Origin: Vitis vinifera
Lineage: Eukaryota; Streptophyta; Magnoliopsida; Vitales; Vitaceae
DNA length: 64,000 bases
Reading direction: 5' to 3'
NCBI RefSeq assembly: GCF_030704535.1
Contig: NC_081808.1
Location: 25,717,501 to 25,781,500, forward strand
Part shown: in pieces, positions 37,601-49,000 of the stretch
Layout: the number at the start of each line of letters is the position of its first letter
Position numbering within the stretch: position 1 is the stretch's first letter
Notes under the pieces: model-generated
What the model was told of the DNA's origin: nothing
Seen by the model: only the letters and a program-made list of their open reading frames with translations
Databases searched by the model: none
Translations under genes and position numbers: made by a program

Positions 37601-39456
37601 CACAAATCAGTGTGTACTAGTTCCAATTTTTCAGCCTTTGGTGTCCTGCCAGTTTTCAAGAAGCTCACATTTTTTTGCTTTCCTAAGATGCAACTTTCAC
37701 ACATGTCAAAATCAATGGACTTCAATTCTGGTAGTTTTCCTTTTGACAACAACATCTTCATCCCTTTCTCACTCATGTGACCAAGTCTACGGTGCCATAG
37801 GCTTGTATAAGTACTTGCATCAGCAATTGCAATTGTGTCTCTTGGACATGAGGTCATATACAAAGTACCTGTCTTCTTTCCACGAGCCAATACCCTAGCT
37901 CCCTTTGTAACCTTCCAAGTACCACCAACAAATAATATTGCATGTCCTTCATCATCAAGTTGTCCAACAGAAATTAGATTCCTCCTCAAGTCAGGAATAT
38001 GTCGAACCTTCTCTAGTAACCAAACAGACCCATTGGACAACGATATTTGAACGTCTCCCAGACCCACAACATCTAAGGTTGAATTATTAGCCAAATACAC
38101 CTTACCAAAATCACCTGCAGCATAATTCTGTATGATTTCTCGATGTGGAGTGGTATGAAACAAAGCTCCTGAATCTAAAACCCAATCATCAAGTGGACGG
38201 TCTACTGCAAGAAGTAATACATCATGTACCTCTTCTGTTACAACATTAGCATAATCATCTTTATTCTTCTTCTTAGGGCTTTTGCATTGCCTTTTAAAGT
38301 GACCTATTTTCCCACAGTTCCAGCATTGTACTTGTTGGCCTGATCTAGATTTGCTTCTGTTCTGATTAGAATTTTTGGATTTTGATCTACCTTGGTTTGA
38401 ATTTCTGTCATTACCTCTACCTCTTATCTCAAGGTTTAGGGCAGAACCAGATCCTGAGGTTTTGCCTGCATCTCTTCGGCGAATCTCCTCAGCCAGAATT
38501 AAATCTCGTGTATCATTGTACTTGAGTTTTTCCTTTCCTGTAGAATTGCTTACTGCCATCTTCATTGTCTTCCAACTGTTTGACAAAGAAGCCAAAACGA
38601 TCAGAGCACGAATCTCATCATCAAAATCAATTTCTACAGACGACAATTGATTTGTGATTTTATTAAATTCATTGAGATGTTGTGCTATTGATGCATTCTC
38701 TGCCATCTTCAAATTGAACAATTTCTTAATCAGATGCACCTTATTGTTTGCGAACGACTTTTCATACACACTGGACAAAGCCTTCATCAGATCTGCTGTG
38801 GTTTTCTCCTTTACAACATTGTGTGCAACAGACCTAGACAGAGTTAACCTAATAACTCCTAGAACCTGTTTGTCAAGAAGCGCCCATTCCTCAGCCTTCA
38901 TACTCTCAGGTTTTATCCCCAAAAGAGGTAGATGCAATTTCCTCTCATAGAGATAATCTTCAATCTGCAACCTCCAATACGCAAAGTCTGTGTCATCGAA
39001 CTTTTCTATTCCAGACGCCTTTCTTGCTTCCTCTGCCATTGTTCCCACTCCAACCTAACCCTAGGCTCTGAAACCAGTTGTAGGAAATTAAATCGAATTC
39101 TCAACCTGTGAGAAACAAAAAATAGAGAAAAAACACACGCCAAAGAAAAACAATCACACGCACAAGACAGTATTTACGTGGTTCGACAATATGCCTACGT
39201 CCACGGAGTTGCAGGGATATAACTATTATTAGGAAAGAATATAGAGTACAAACCATCGCGGCTACAATATTTTCTCTCTATATATAACACGACAACCACA
39301 TCACACTAAAAAACCCTAATTACAAAAGGTGGTTCTACAATGAGCTAAACGGGCCCAACAGGTCTTAGTAAATCTCCCATTAAAAAGCCATGCAATATTA
39401 TTCGGGTCGAGTCATCAAACCGGATCAAACAAAACTAGGCTCCACAAGGCCCAACA
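34666..39456 (-). mobile_element. Ty1/Copia LTR retrotransposon (Tnt1-like), minus strand, TSD GTGGG
   Basis: LTRs lie at 34666-35048 (3' LTR, 383 bp) and 39079-39456 (5' LTR, 378 bp). On the + strand they begin TGTAGG and end GCCCAACA. The target duplication GTGGG is at 34661-34665 and 39457-39461. On the minus strand a primer binding site-like TGGTTTCAGAGCC follows the 5' LTR, and the purine tract AAGTGGGGGAT precedes the 3' LTR. By eye the LTRs differ at about 21 positions plus a 5-bp indel. The element splits exon 9 of PILS D; removing it and one TSD copy restores an exon of exactly 186 bp. Confidence 0.95.
35141..39048 (-). pseudogene. Nearly complete but interrupted gag-pol of the Tnt1-like Copia element
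   Basis: A long frame starts at ATG 39048 and runs to a stop at 37522. It holds gag, the zinc knuckle CWNCGKIGHFKRQC, protease WVLDSGA, GAG-preintegrase (LWHRRLGHMSEKGM) and the start of the integrase core. A second long frame (35842-37317) has the integrase end (NGVAERMNRT), reverse transcriptase with LEQLDVKTAFLHGDLEE and LLLYVDDMFIAR. The RNase H end is at 35141-35425 (SDSQSAIFLAKN, NPADMLTKG). Stops at 37522, just before 37317 and at 35842, and several in 35430-35840, break it. The Copia order integrase, RT, RNase H is clear. The coding capacity is the best preserved of the elements here. Confidence 0.92.
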
Positions 39457-39989
39457 GTGGGGATTATCGTGGTTTGGTATATTGCATTGCCTATGTTAGG
39501 CATTGTCATCGTTAAAGGCGCAGTGCATTTTGGCTTGGTGTAGTTAGATCCATTGTATCAGTTTGTTTTTCTACTTCAATTTGCACTTCCTCCTGCAATG
39601 AACGTAGATAGGGCGATTTTCTTCTCAATAATAGATGAGTTAAATTTGTAGAGTTGTTATTAATTTGAATATTGGCGACTGCTTTGATTTGGCAGGTACA
39701 ATTACACAATTGTTTGGAGCTGGTGAGAGTGAATATTCTGTGATTATGCTATCAACCCATGCCTTGGCCTCAGTCTCTATAACTCTTTGGTCAACATTCT
39801 TCCTGTGGCTAGTGTCATAGTTGTTTCGGTGCCAGACATCATGGTTATTGTCAACCCCTTAGCCCCTTGACTTAACCATGGAGGAATAGGCCTCATGGGT
39901 AGGCTTTGCACCCATGAAAGCCTAGGATGAAAGCAGGGAAATCCTGAAGGTTTGGTGGTTCAAACTCTAGGAGCCATGTGAGGAGGTCG

Positions 39990-40135
39990 CGGGCGAGCTA
40001 GACGCGCATCGCGCGGGCACCACGGGCGAGCCAGATGCGTACCGCGAGTGGGCCAGACGCGCACCACGCGCGCACTGTGGGCGAGCCAGACATGCACCGC
40101 GTGCGTACCAGATGGGCATCGCGAGCGCACCTGAC
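39990..40135. repeat. GC-rich direct repeats within the solo LTR
   Basis: Units of roughly 30 bp built on GGGCGAGCCAGACGCGCACC recur about four to five times with variation. They are far richer in G+C and CpG than the rest of the window. They could be a methylation-prone or regulatory part of the LTR; function is unknown. Confidence 0.6.
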
Positions 40136-40269
40136 TTAGGTGGTGCAGATGAAGGCTGAGGGACTTGGAATTTTAATTTATAATTATTTTATTATTCCAT
40201 TATGTCTCTTCAGACATATTGATGTCTCCTCAAGAAATAATGAAAACGACCCGTATTGCTCTTTAAAGA

Positions 40270-40294
40270 GGGGGGGGGGGGGGGGGGGGGGGGG
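40270..40294. repeat. G25 homopolymer in the solo LTR
   Basis: Twenty-five consecutive G bases follow CTTTAAAGA. As with the G39 run in PILS C, length may be affected by sequencing or assembly. Confidence 0.8.
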
Positions 40295-41387
40295 TAGGTG
40301 ACTCAAATGAGGGAGCCACCAAGAGAAGCCTTGACCGCACCAAGGGGGCACCATGGCACGACCTTGGGCGTGCCTAAGACACATGATGCGACTTGAGCAC
40401 ACACACATGGGTTCCACGACATGTGTGGTGTGCACCTCATGGCCGCAACGACATGAGGCATGGTGCGACCTATCCCCTCCCCGCGCAGGCACGAGGGCGT
40501 TTAAGCATTGTGCGGTGAGCCAGTTGATGAAACCATGGGCGCAATGCTATAGTCTGATAGCTCCAAGAGATAGCTGACTCGCACCAAGATGCCTACGCAT
40601 AGCACAGGGGCGTAATGCCCTGTGCACCAAGAGGGATCAGCCATGGGCGCAATGCCATGGCTCGTTGCTATGAAGCTAGTCTGGATCTAATGCACCAGAT
40701 GCTTGGTCAAATGGTTGGTGCATGTTGTCTGGCTTAGAGGGCCTTGATCAAAGACATGTTGATGGGCACTCGGTCACAAGAGGCACCTTACGGGGGAAGG
40801 GCCGACTTGTTAGGGAGACTCACTAGCAGCTTAGTGAGCAAGACCTGAGGATATGGCAGTGCAGCTAGCTAGTGGCAGCTAGCTCAGTGACCAAGTCAAG
40901 CCGTCATTTGACCTGCAGTTGGCTGAGGGATGATGGCTAGTGCAAGTGGGTGGCATGTGCAGGCCACTATCTGGGTGGTGGGTGGTTATGCAGGGTAGTT
41001 GAGGGCGGTTCTGGCCAGTTGCATAACCACCAAAGTTGGCTCCAAGATTTGAATTGGGAAATTCAAATTTGTAACTGCAACTTGAGTCTTTTAAAAGGGC
41101 TCCTGCAGCCTTGAAACAGAGAGAGAGAGTTTTGGGAAAAGGGGTTCCTTCTCGTATGCTTGGGTGAGAGCATTGTATTCTGGTTCAGGAAACAATTTTG
41201 TCTTGTAAGAGTGATTAATACAAGTTGGGAAAGGATTCTCGTAACCTCGTGTGTCCCTGTTGCTTTGTTCTTTCTGTGTTTTACTCTGTTTTTCTAAACG
41301 CTGGGAAGGAAGGTTGGCTAAGGACGGGTCCTTAGCACTGCATACTCGTGAAAAATTCAGTGAGATATTTAGGGGTGTGACAGTTAT

Positions 41388-42560
41388 CATAACTAGCCTT
41401 GAATTAGTCTGGGCAAAGCAGAGATGTAGTAGATAATTGTGAAATATTCTACATGGTAGAGGATTCACTTCTTGGGTAGAAATTAATATGGATTGGCTGG
41501 AAATAGAGGAAGGGTGGGGAAGGGGTGGTGTGGTTCGGGGGTTTTCTACACTTTGAGTTGGGCAGTGGAATAATTCATTATCTCCCCCATCATTGGAGAA
41601 GTTGCAGACATGTGTTTTTGATTCATGGCTAAAAGAGATGGCCTTGTATGAATAGATTTCAAGCATATGGGATGGAAATGGGACGGAAATGGGACAATAA
41701 GCAAATAAGCATCAACCACATAAATCAAATAATTTTTAAGAAACAAAAGACAAAAACAATTCTCAATTTCCAAGAAACACTCAGTTTCACTAACAATTGC
41801 TCAACGTTCTCACACTCAAAAATTATTTTTTCTTTTATTGCTGAATATAGAACAATTTTGGGTCTCGTCATTATACCTTTCAAGTTATTATGTATGCACT
41901 TCAATTATGTATGCATTAATGACCCATATTTTATCATATGCTTCTCTGATTTAAAGTTTGATTTGGTATCAAATTGGTACCATAGATTAAGAGCCTAAAA
42001 AGTGTTTTTAATATTTTTAATACTTGAAATTTTTTATCATTCAAGTATCTAAAATGTTAAAAACGCTTTCTATAATGATTTCCAAGCATACTCTTACTTT
42101 TTTTTTTTTATGGTGGATGAAAAAAATCAAGAAATTTTGGGAAAAAAAAATTTGTCCCAACCTTCAACCTATTTCTCGTACATGCAAAACACAAACTTTC
42201 TTAAGGTATGTATTGATTTTATTTTTTGTCTTCTAAACTTTTTAATATATTCATATAAAAGGTTTTATATATATGTATTTGAACATTATAATTGAATATA
42301 ATAAAAATATAATTATAAGAGGGCAACAGGTAAGGTGATGAACAGAAAAGCAGATGTGATGAGATCCAACGGTGATTAATAAGAGGGCATCCAAGTCCGG
42401 TCAAATACCATATCAAAGCCCTAAAACCCATCCACCCCTTCCGCCATCGATTCTCTGTTCCTTTGTCTCTCTCGCTGACACTCTCCACTCCTAACTCCTC
42501 CCTCATTCTTTCATTCACTTCTGCAACTTCACACCTTTTTTTTTTTTTTTTTTTACATTT
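41388..42560. other. Unique AT-rich DNA between PILS D and FRS5
   Basis: No convincing exon, transposon terminus or RNA gene was seen in this 1.2 kb. The part from about 42400 is CT-rich (CTCTGTTCC, TCTCTCTCGCTGAC), as in plant promoters and 5' UTRs, and probably belongs to the upstream region of FRS5. Confidence 0.5.
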
Positions 42561-43082
42561 ATATATACAGAGTAATAATAATATATATAGTATTATATAT
42601 AAATCAAACCTCAAGGCTAGAGAATTTTCCTAGAATCAGGAATCAAGAATCAAGAATCCAAAGCCTGCGGTTACAATACTTGAATTTGTAGTTTGCTTCT
42701 CTTATTTCAATTGTCCGTAGGAAACCCTAAATGTCACGCTCTCTCCCTCCCTTCCTCTCTTCCTGTGGGTGCCAAGTGTTTGTGGTGAAGATCCGATTTC
42801 TACTCACTCTTTATCTTATGGATGGCGTTGTTATTCATCCCTACATGTGATACATACAAGCACGGTCAGTTTTACGATTCCCTTTCATCATGTGAATCTC
42901 TTTTTATACAATACGTTGTGATGTGATTGCCATGATTCTTGTTACACTCTCTGTTTTCCAGTTTTAGAGGTTTTTCATAGGGCGAATTCCGTTTTTTTCC
43001 TTCTTCTTTTTTTCTCTTTGTGGGTGGGAGGCGGGCTTTAAATTAAATAAATTAGTAAAATCTCCTCTTCAAAGGGGTGAAT
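42561..43082 (+). promoter_or_regulatory. Probable 5' UTR / proximal upstream region of FRS5
   Basis: The region contains a TATA-like TTTATATATA (about 42558-42567), a CT-rich stretch around 42735-42770 and a possible 5' UTR intron beginning after CACG at a GTCAGT donor near 42865. The ATG at 43083 is the first in frame with the FRS protein. The transcription start and any UTR intron are inferred from composition only. Confidence 0.35.
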
Positions 43083-46000
43083 ATGGAGTTCGAACCATTG
43101 AGCATGGGTAATGAGGTGATTGAATTCGACATGATGGGGATAGGAGATGACGCCGTCGACATTGAGCATCCCGTTGACGAGGACGATCTTCTCGACTCCT
43201 CTGCTGGCGCTGTTGCTGTTTGTGCTTCTGCTTCTGCTGGGGAAGTTTACATCCCCGAAGGAGATACTAACCTTGAACCTTACGAGGGTATGGAATTTGA
43301 ATCCGAAGAGGCTGCCAAGGCCTTCTACAATTCTTATGCTCGCCGTGTTGGGTTTAGTACTCGTGTCAGCATGTCTCGCCGCTCCAGGCGTGATGGAGCC
43401 ATCATCCAGAGATCATTCGTCTGTGCGAAAGAGGGTTTTCGTGTTGACAAGGAGAAACCTGGCCGCGACGGCAGAGTGAAGCGCCCCCGTGCTGAAACCA
43501 GAGTTGGTTGTAAGGCCATGTTGGTGGTTAAGATTCAAGATTCAAGCAGATGGGTTGTCTCTGGGTTTGTCAAGGAACATAACCATGAGCTGGTCCCTCC
43601 TGATAAGGTGCATTGTCTCCGCTCTCACCGCCATGTTTCTGGTGCCGCCAAGTCCTTGATTGATACCTTGCAAGGCGCTGGGATTGGACCCAGTGGGATA
43701 ATGTCTGCTCTTATTAAAGAATATGGTGGAATTAGCAATGTTGGATTCACAGAGCGTGACTGTAGGAATTACATGAGAAGTAGTCGGCAGAGGACCCTTG
43801 GAGGGGATACCCAGCTCCTCTTGGACTATCTAAGGAACATGCAAGCTGAGAACCCGGCCTTTGTCTATGCTGTCCAGGGAGATGAAGATCAGTGCATGAG
43901 CAACATCTTCTGGGCTGACCCAAAGGCAAGGATGAACTACACTTACTTTGGTGATACAGTTACCTTTGACACAACATACAGGTCAAACCGGTATCGGTTG
44001 CCCTTTGCACCCTTTACAGGAGTGAACCATCATGGACAGCCTGTGTTGTTTGGCTGTGCCCTCCTAATAAATGAATCTGAAGCATCATTTGTTTGGCTAT
44101 TTAAAACATGGCTTGCGGCAATGTCTGGTCGTCCTCCAGTCTCAATCACTACCGATCATGATCGAGTGATTCGATTGGCCGTTACACAGGTTTTTCCAGT
44201 GACCCGTCACCGTTTCTGCAAGTGGCACATCTTTAAGGAATGCCAAGAGAAGTTATCCCATGTGCTTTCCGGACATCCGAATTTTGAAGCAGAACTCCAT
44301 AAATGTGTAAACCTGACTGAGTCCATTGAAGAGTTTGAATCTTGTTGGTTTTCCCTAATTGATAGATATTACCTCAGGGAACATGAGTGGCTTCAAACAG
44401 TTTTTTCTGATCGCCGGCAGTGGGTCCCTGTATACTTGAGGGACACTTTCTTTGCAGAAATGTCCATAACACAACGCAGCGATAGCATGAACTCCTACTT
44501 TGATGGGTATGTGAATGCATCAACAACTCTGCAGCTTTTTGTCAAGCAGTATGAGAAGGCTTTGGAAAGTCGCTATGAGAAAGAAGTTAAAGCAGATTAT
44601 GATACGATTAATACTAGCCCCAGTCTAAAGACCCCATCACCGATGGAGAAACAGGCAGCTGAACTCTACACAAGGAAACTATTTATGAAATTTCAAGAGG
44701 AGCTAGTTGAGACTCTTACTTTCTTGGCGACCAAAGTTGAGGATCAGGATGCAATCAGTATCTATCGAGTAGCTAAATTTGGGGAAAGCCATAAAGCTTA
44801 CTTTGTTAGATTTAATGTTCGAGAGATGAAAGCAACTTGTAGCTGCCAGATGTTTGAGTTCTCTGGCCTACTTTGTAGACATATATTGACAGTCTTCAGG
44901 GTGACCAATGTCCTCACTCTACCATCTCGCTATGTTTTGAAGCGATGGACGAGAAATGCCAAGAGTGGCGTCATATTGGAGGAACGAGCCAATGATTTGT
45001 TGAATAGTTCCCGAGAATCTCTTACTGTGCGATATAACAATCTTCGTCATGAGGCCCTTAAGTATGTAGATGAAGGTGTGAAAACCATAGACATCTACAA
45101 TGTGGCAGCGGCTGCTTTACAAGAGGCAGCAGATAAAGTTGCTCTTGCAAAAAAGAATGGTGGGAGAATAGCTAATGTCAATGGAGCTGGCAGAGAAGAC
45201 CGCACTACTCAGGGAAATCATGCTAGTGCTTCCTTTGGGGATCATCAATGGGGTTTAGAGCAATCTCCATCTATGGTCAGTTTTTACATTATTTAGTTTA
45301 AAGTGCTTTCTAATTTCTTTTCATGCAATAGTCGGATTTAGTGTAATCTCCATCTATGTTCAGTTTTTCTGTTATTTAGTTTAAATTGCTTTCTAATTTC
45401 TTTTCATACAATAGTAACTCCTAATTTCTTTCTCTTGTTGTAGTATTTGTTTTTTTTATTATTATTTTTATTTATTTATTTCTTGTTTTAGTAGGGTCTT
45501 CATATTTGGATTTTTCTAACGTACTTTGATTTTTCTTAAATGTATGTGTAGCATTTTTAATCATAGAATTACATGAATCATAACCTTACATAATTTGCTA
45601 ATCACATTAGTGGAGATTGTGATAATTGGGGGCTTTTATTTTTGTGATAAGCGAACAAGAATATATAAAAGACGCCAATCAAAGAGCGGGGGGTGCAGCC
45701 CAAGTACACAGGAGGTGTACAAATTAATAATTTAGGATTCTAGGCTTTGTAGTTGTTTGGAAGTGTTTACAGGTTCCTTATATGTTTCAGTTGATTTCCC
45801 ATTAAATGGCAAAGGGTATTTTTTGGCTTTCTGCTATTTATGCTCTGAATGCCATTTCATGAGAAAGGAGTTCTGGGTTGAGTTATCAAATATTATTTAG
45901 GTTAACTTTTCTGATGTGGTGCATATGAGGAGATTTTAATATTATTTGAAGGGTTTCACAAATAGTTATGAGGTTCTAGGCTCACTTTCAACATTAGAGA

Positions 46001-49000
46001 TTTTGATGGTTTTACTAGAGAATCTAAATTAGATTCAAGATGATGCTATAGTTTTTTCGAAAGCCAATTCATCTTAAGCTTATTTTGTTTGTTCTAGGTG
46101 CACATTAGGCCTCAAGTTAAATTTAGAGGGGGGAGGGGGGGGGGGGGAAGCAATCTCCCAAGGGAAAATGACATTTTATGGCACAAGGTCATATTGTGTA
46201 TCTATAGATCACTCAATGGTTAGGATGCTATTAGTGTTGTCAAATAGTGAACTATTATCCTTGAAAAGTTTTAGTAAAGGTTTTTTCAGATTTTACTTGT
46301 TTTTTCATTTGCTTTCCTATGAGGGATGGTACAAATATCCATTTCTAAGGATGATACTCAGTGTCGTGGTTGTCCTTTTAGTTGTTGACTTCCAAATTTG
46401 TTCAGGGTTGCAAGGGCTATGGAGTGTTTTTATCTTATCCATTTAAGTCCCTTCATCCTTTTCCCTTTCTTGGCATTTAATTATCATTATAACCCTTTTT
46501 GTCAAGATATTGAGGAGCTTACTACTCTCGAATCCTCTTTGTCTTATGTGTACCTCCTGCTTAGCTTCTTAAATGTGGAGGGTATGGTATTTTGGCTCCC
46601 TTAAATTTTTATCTTAGCTCTCTATTTAGAGACCTTTTAGTTTCTAACAACTTTATTTCTTTTAGTTTGGTTCTCATAAAATAAAAAGAAAAAAAATTCT
46701 TTTAGTTTGGCTAATAGGAAGGTCAATACCATGATATGCTATAGGTGAGGAAGTTGTACGAAATTCCTAGTCTAAATTAGTGTTTGTGTTTGGAGAATGG
46801 AGAAGGAATTGATCATCTCTTTCTACATTACTTGAGCCTTGGGACTTCAACATAAGTGTGTTCAATCTTGTTGGGATTGATTGACTGCCCCATGATAGTG
46901 TGGTGGAAATGATGATCATCTTCTTTGAGGATTTTGGAGGTCATCTTAGAGGTGGAGTTCTTTGGCAAGTAGCTAGTCACTCTTTGATTTGGTTCATCTA
47001 GAAGAAGAAAAGCTTTAGGATTTTTGAGAAAATAAAGAGGTCATTGGAGAATTTATGAGATTCAATTATATATATGTATATTTCCATTTCTTTTTAATCC
47101 TCTATTATTGATGCCTTTGTAGACGCTTCTTTGTGTATACTCCCTGTATGCTGTGTGGCTTTTTGCTGCTTCTTAATCTATTGCTTGCTTATTTATCAAA
47201 AAAAAAAAAAAAATGTTGGACTAAAAACATGTTTGCAGTGCAAAAAGTTTAGTTAGGGAGAGATTTTGTTTAAACACTACCTTTAGTGGATTTAAAAAAG
47301 TTAAGTATTGATTGTTGCTCATTAGAAAACCTTGGACAGCTAGGGATAGGAGATGCTCTCAAAGATCATTGTGGTGTATTAAGAAACTTTCAACTATAAG
47401 GGACACGAGGCATTCTTAGAGATCATTTTGGTATAATGTTGGAAGCTTTTTCTATACCTACTTAAAAAGAAGTTTAGCCATTGAGGAAAAGATATTGACA
47501 CTCTTGGAGGGTCTCTTACAAGCAAAAGCCATGTGTCTTTCTAATTTGTGTAGAGAGTGACCTGACTTGTCATCTCACGTGTATCTAAAAAAAGGAGAGG
47601 TTTATGGGAGTTCACTAAATTGTTTAATAGCCAACGAATTGAGATGTTCATTATCTTAGGATTTATGCTTAGCTAATCAACTTGTAGACCTTTTAGCTAA
47701 ATGTGGAGCAAAGTATTTGGTTTCATTTGTCCAGGATTCTTTTACCACCTTTGAATTAGTATAACAAGTTTTTTGGATTTACTTTTATTTTTATTTTTAA
47801 TAGCTTACTTAGAACTAAGCTAATCAACAAAGCATATCATGGTCAATGAATGATTATCAATGTATTCTTTGAACCATTCAAAAAATATACTCATAAAAGA
47901 AGATTTGATTGCTTGGTTTGATTGTTCAATATCTTCAAATGACTTTCCATTGCTTTTTTTCCATAATGTCCAAAACAATTGCAAGGGATTGACTCTTCAA
48001 GTTTTTCTCTGTTTCTTTCCCATGAATGCTCCATGCTAACTCAAAAGTGTTCCTCTTACCGTAGAGTGCATTACTAAAGCCCCCAATAAACAAAGAGAAA
48101 AGCAACTACCACAGAATGGTTGTTTTAGTGCAATGAAGGAGCATATGATCTACCAATTCTTCCACATCTTTGCATATAAAGGATCTATTTGACATTATCC
48201 ATTTCCTCCTTTGGAGTTGATCTATTGTCAAAATCTTTCCTCAAGTAGCTTTCCATGCAAAGATTCCCACTTCTATAGGAATTCAGAGGTTCCAAACTAT
48301 GCTTGTAGGAACATGCTTTCTTTTTCCTTGTGGTAGGAAGTACAAAGATTTAATAGACAACTTGCCACACTTAGATTTCTTCCAACCCATTCTATCATCC
48401 TCATCTCTCTTGATTGAACCTATTTGCCATCTTTGTAATAAGGTCATCACTCTTTTAAGCCCCCAACCATGGAATTGTCTTGAGAAGTAGGGACTCTACC
48501 TTCCTCCCTCCCAAACTTGCTCCCACTCCTCTACTGCCCATAAATCTTTGGTGGTGGATATGGAGAATAATGTTAAAAGTATATCGCATTTCATAGTTGA
48601 TAATGGAAGAAGGATTCAATTTTGGAATGAAGAAGGATGTAGAGAGCTAAGACTCTTCCAAATATAGCTCTCTACATCCTTCTTCATTCCAAAATTGAAT
48701 CCTTCTTCCATTATCAACTATGAAATGCGATATACTTTTAAAGCTCTCCTAGTCATTTCTAATTACCTTCCACAACCCTACCCTATAACCATCCCTCACA
48801 CCCCTTAAGTGTCATCCTCCCCTTCACCAAAATTTTCTACTATAATCCATTTCTAAAGGGATTCTCTCTTAGTTACTTATCTCCAACTCCCCTTGCTAAG
48901 GAGAGCCTTGCTTGGAGTGAAGGGATTTCTAATACTAACTCCCCCATTCTTTTTATCTGAGCAAATGATAGATTAATTTAGCAGATGAAGTTTTTTCACA

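Larger units (their letters stand above)
25529..39820 (+). pseudogene. PILS: PILS copy D, pseudogene split by two retrotransposons
   Basis: All ten family exons are recognisable: 25529-25663, 26119-26198, 26321-26445, 26750-26871, 27075-27308, 27398-27490, 27882-27982, 34460-34512, 34626-34665 plus 39462-39607, and 39696-39820. Lengths match B and C except exon 5 (234 bp). The damage is clear: TGA at 26322-26324 (Trp in B and C), TGA at 27918-27920 (Arg in B and C), TGA at 34637-34639 (Ser), TAG at 39541-39543, and an exon 9 donor changed from GTATGG to ATAGGG. A Gypsy element sits at the intron 7/exon 8 junction and a Copia element within exon 9. No full PILS protein can be made. Exons 1-2 alone could still encode the first membrane segments. 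Confidence 0.93.
39849..41382. mobile_element. Large solo LTR with TSD GTTAT
   Basis: A 1534-bp block begins TGTCAACCCC and ends GGGTGTGACA, with TGTCA/TGACA as short inverted ends. It is flanked by a perfect 5-bp target duplication GTTAT at 39844-39848 and 41383-41387. It has no gag or pol sequence, so it is best read as a solo LTR left by recombination. Inside are a GC-rich array (39990-40135), a G25 run (40270-40294) and a promoter-like CTTTTAAAAGGGCTCC at about 41088. Size and lack of coding suggest a Gypsy-type LTR, but the family was not identified. It lies 29 bp after the PILS D stop. Confidence 0.8.

Noticed and set aside
39849..41382. GC-rich region with long frames as a protein gene
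   Set aside because: The frames are short, repetitive and without known motifs, and the block has LTR ends and a target duplication.
41091..41666. 191-codon minus-strand open frame crossing the solo LTR end
   Set aside because: It spans the LTR border and the target duplication, has no recognisable domain and reads opposite to the LTR promoter. Chance frame.
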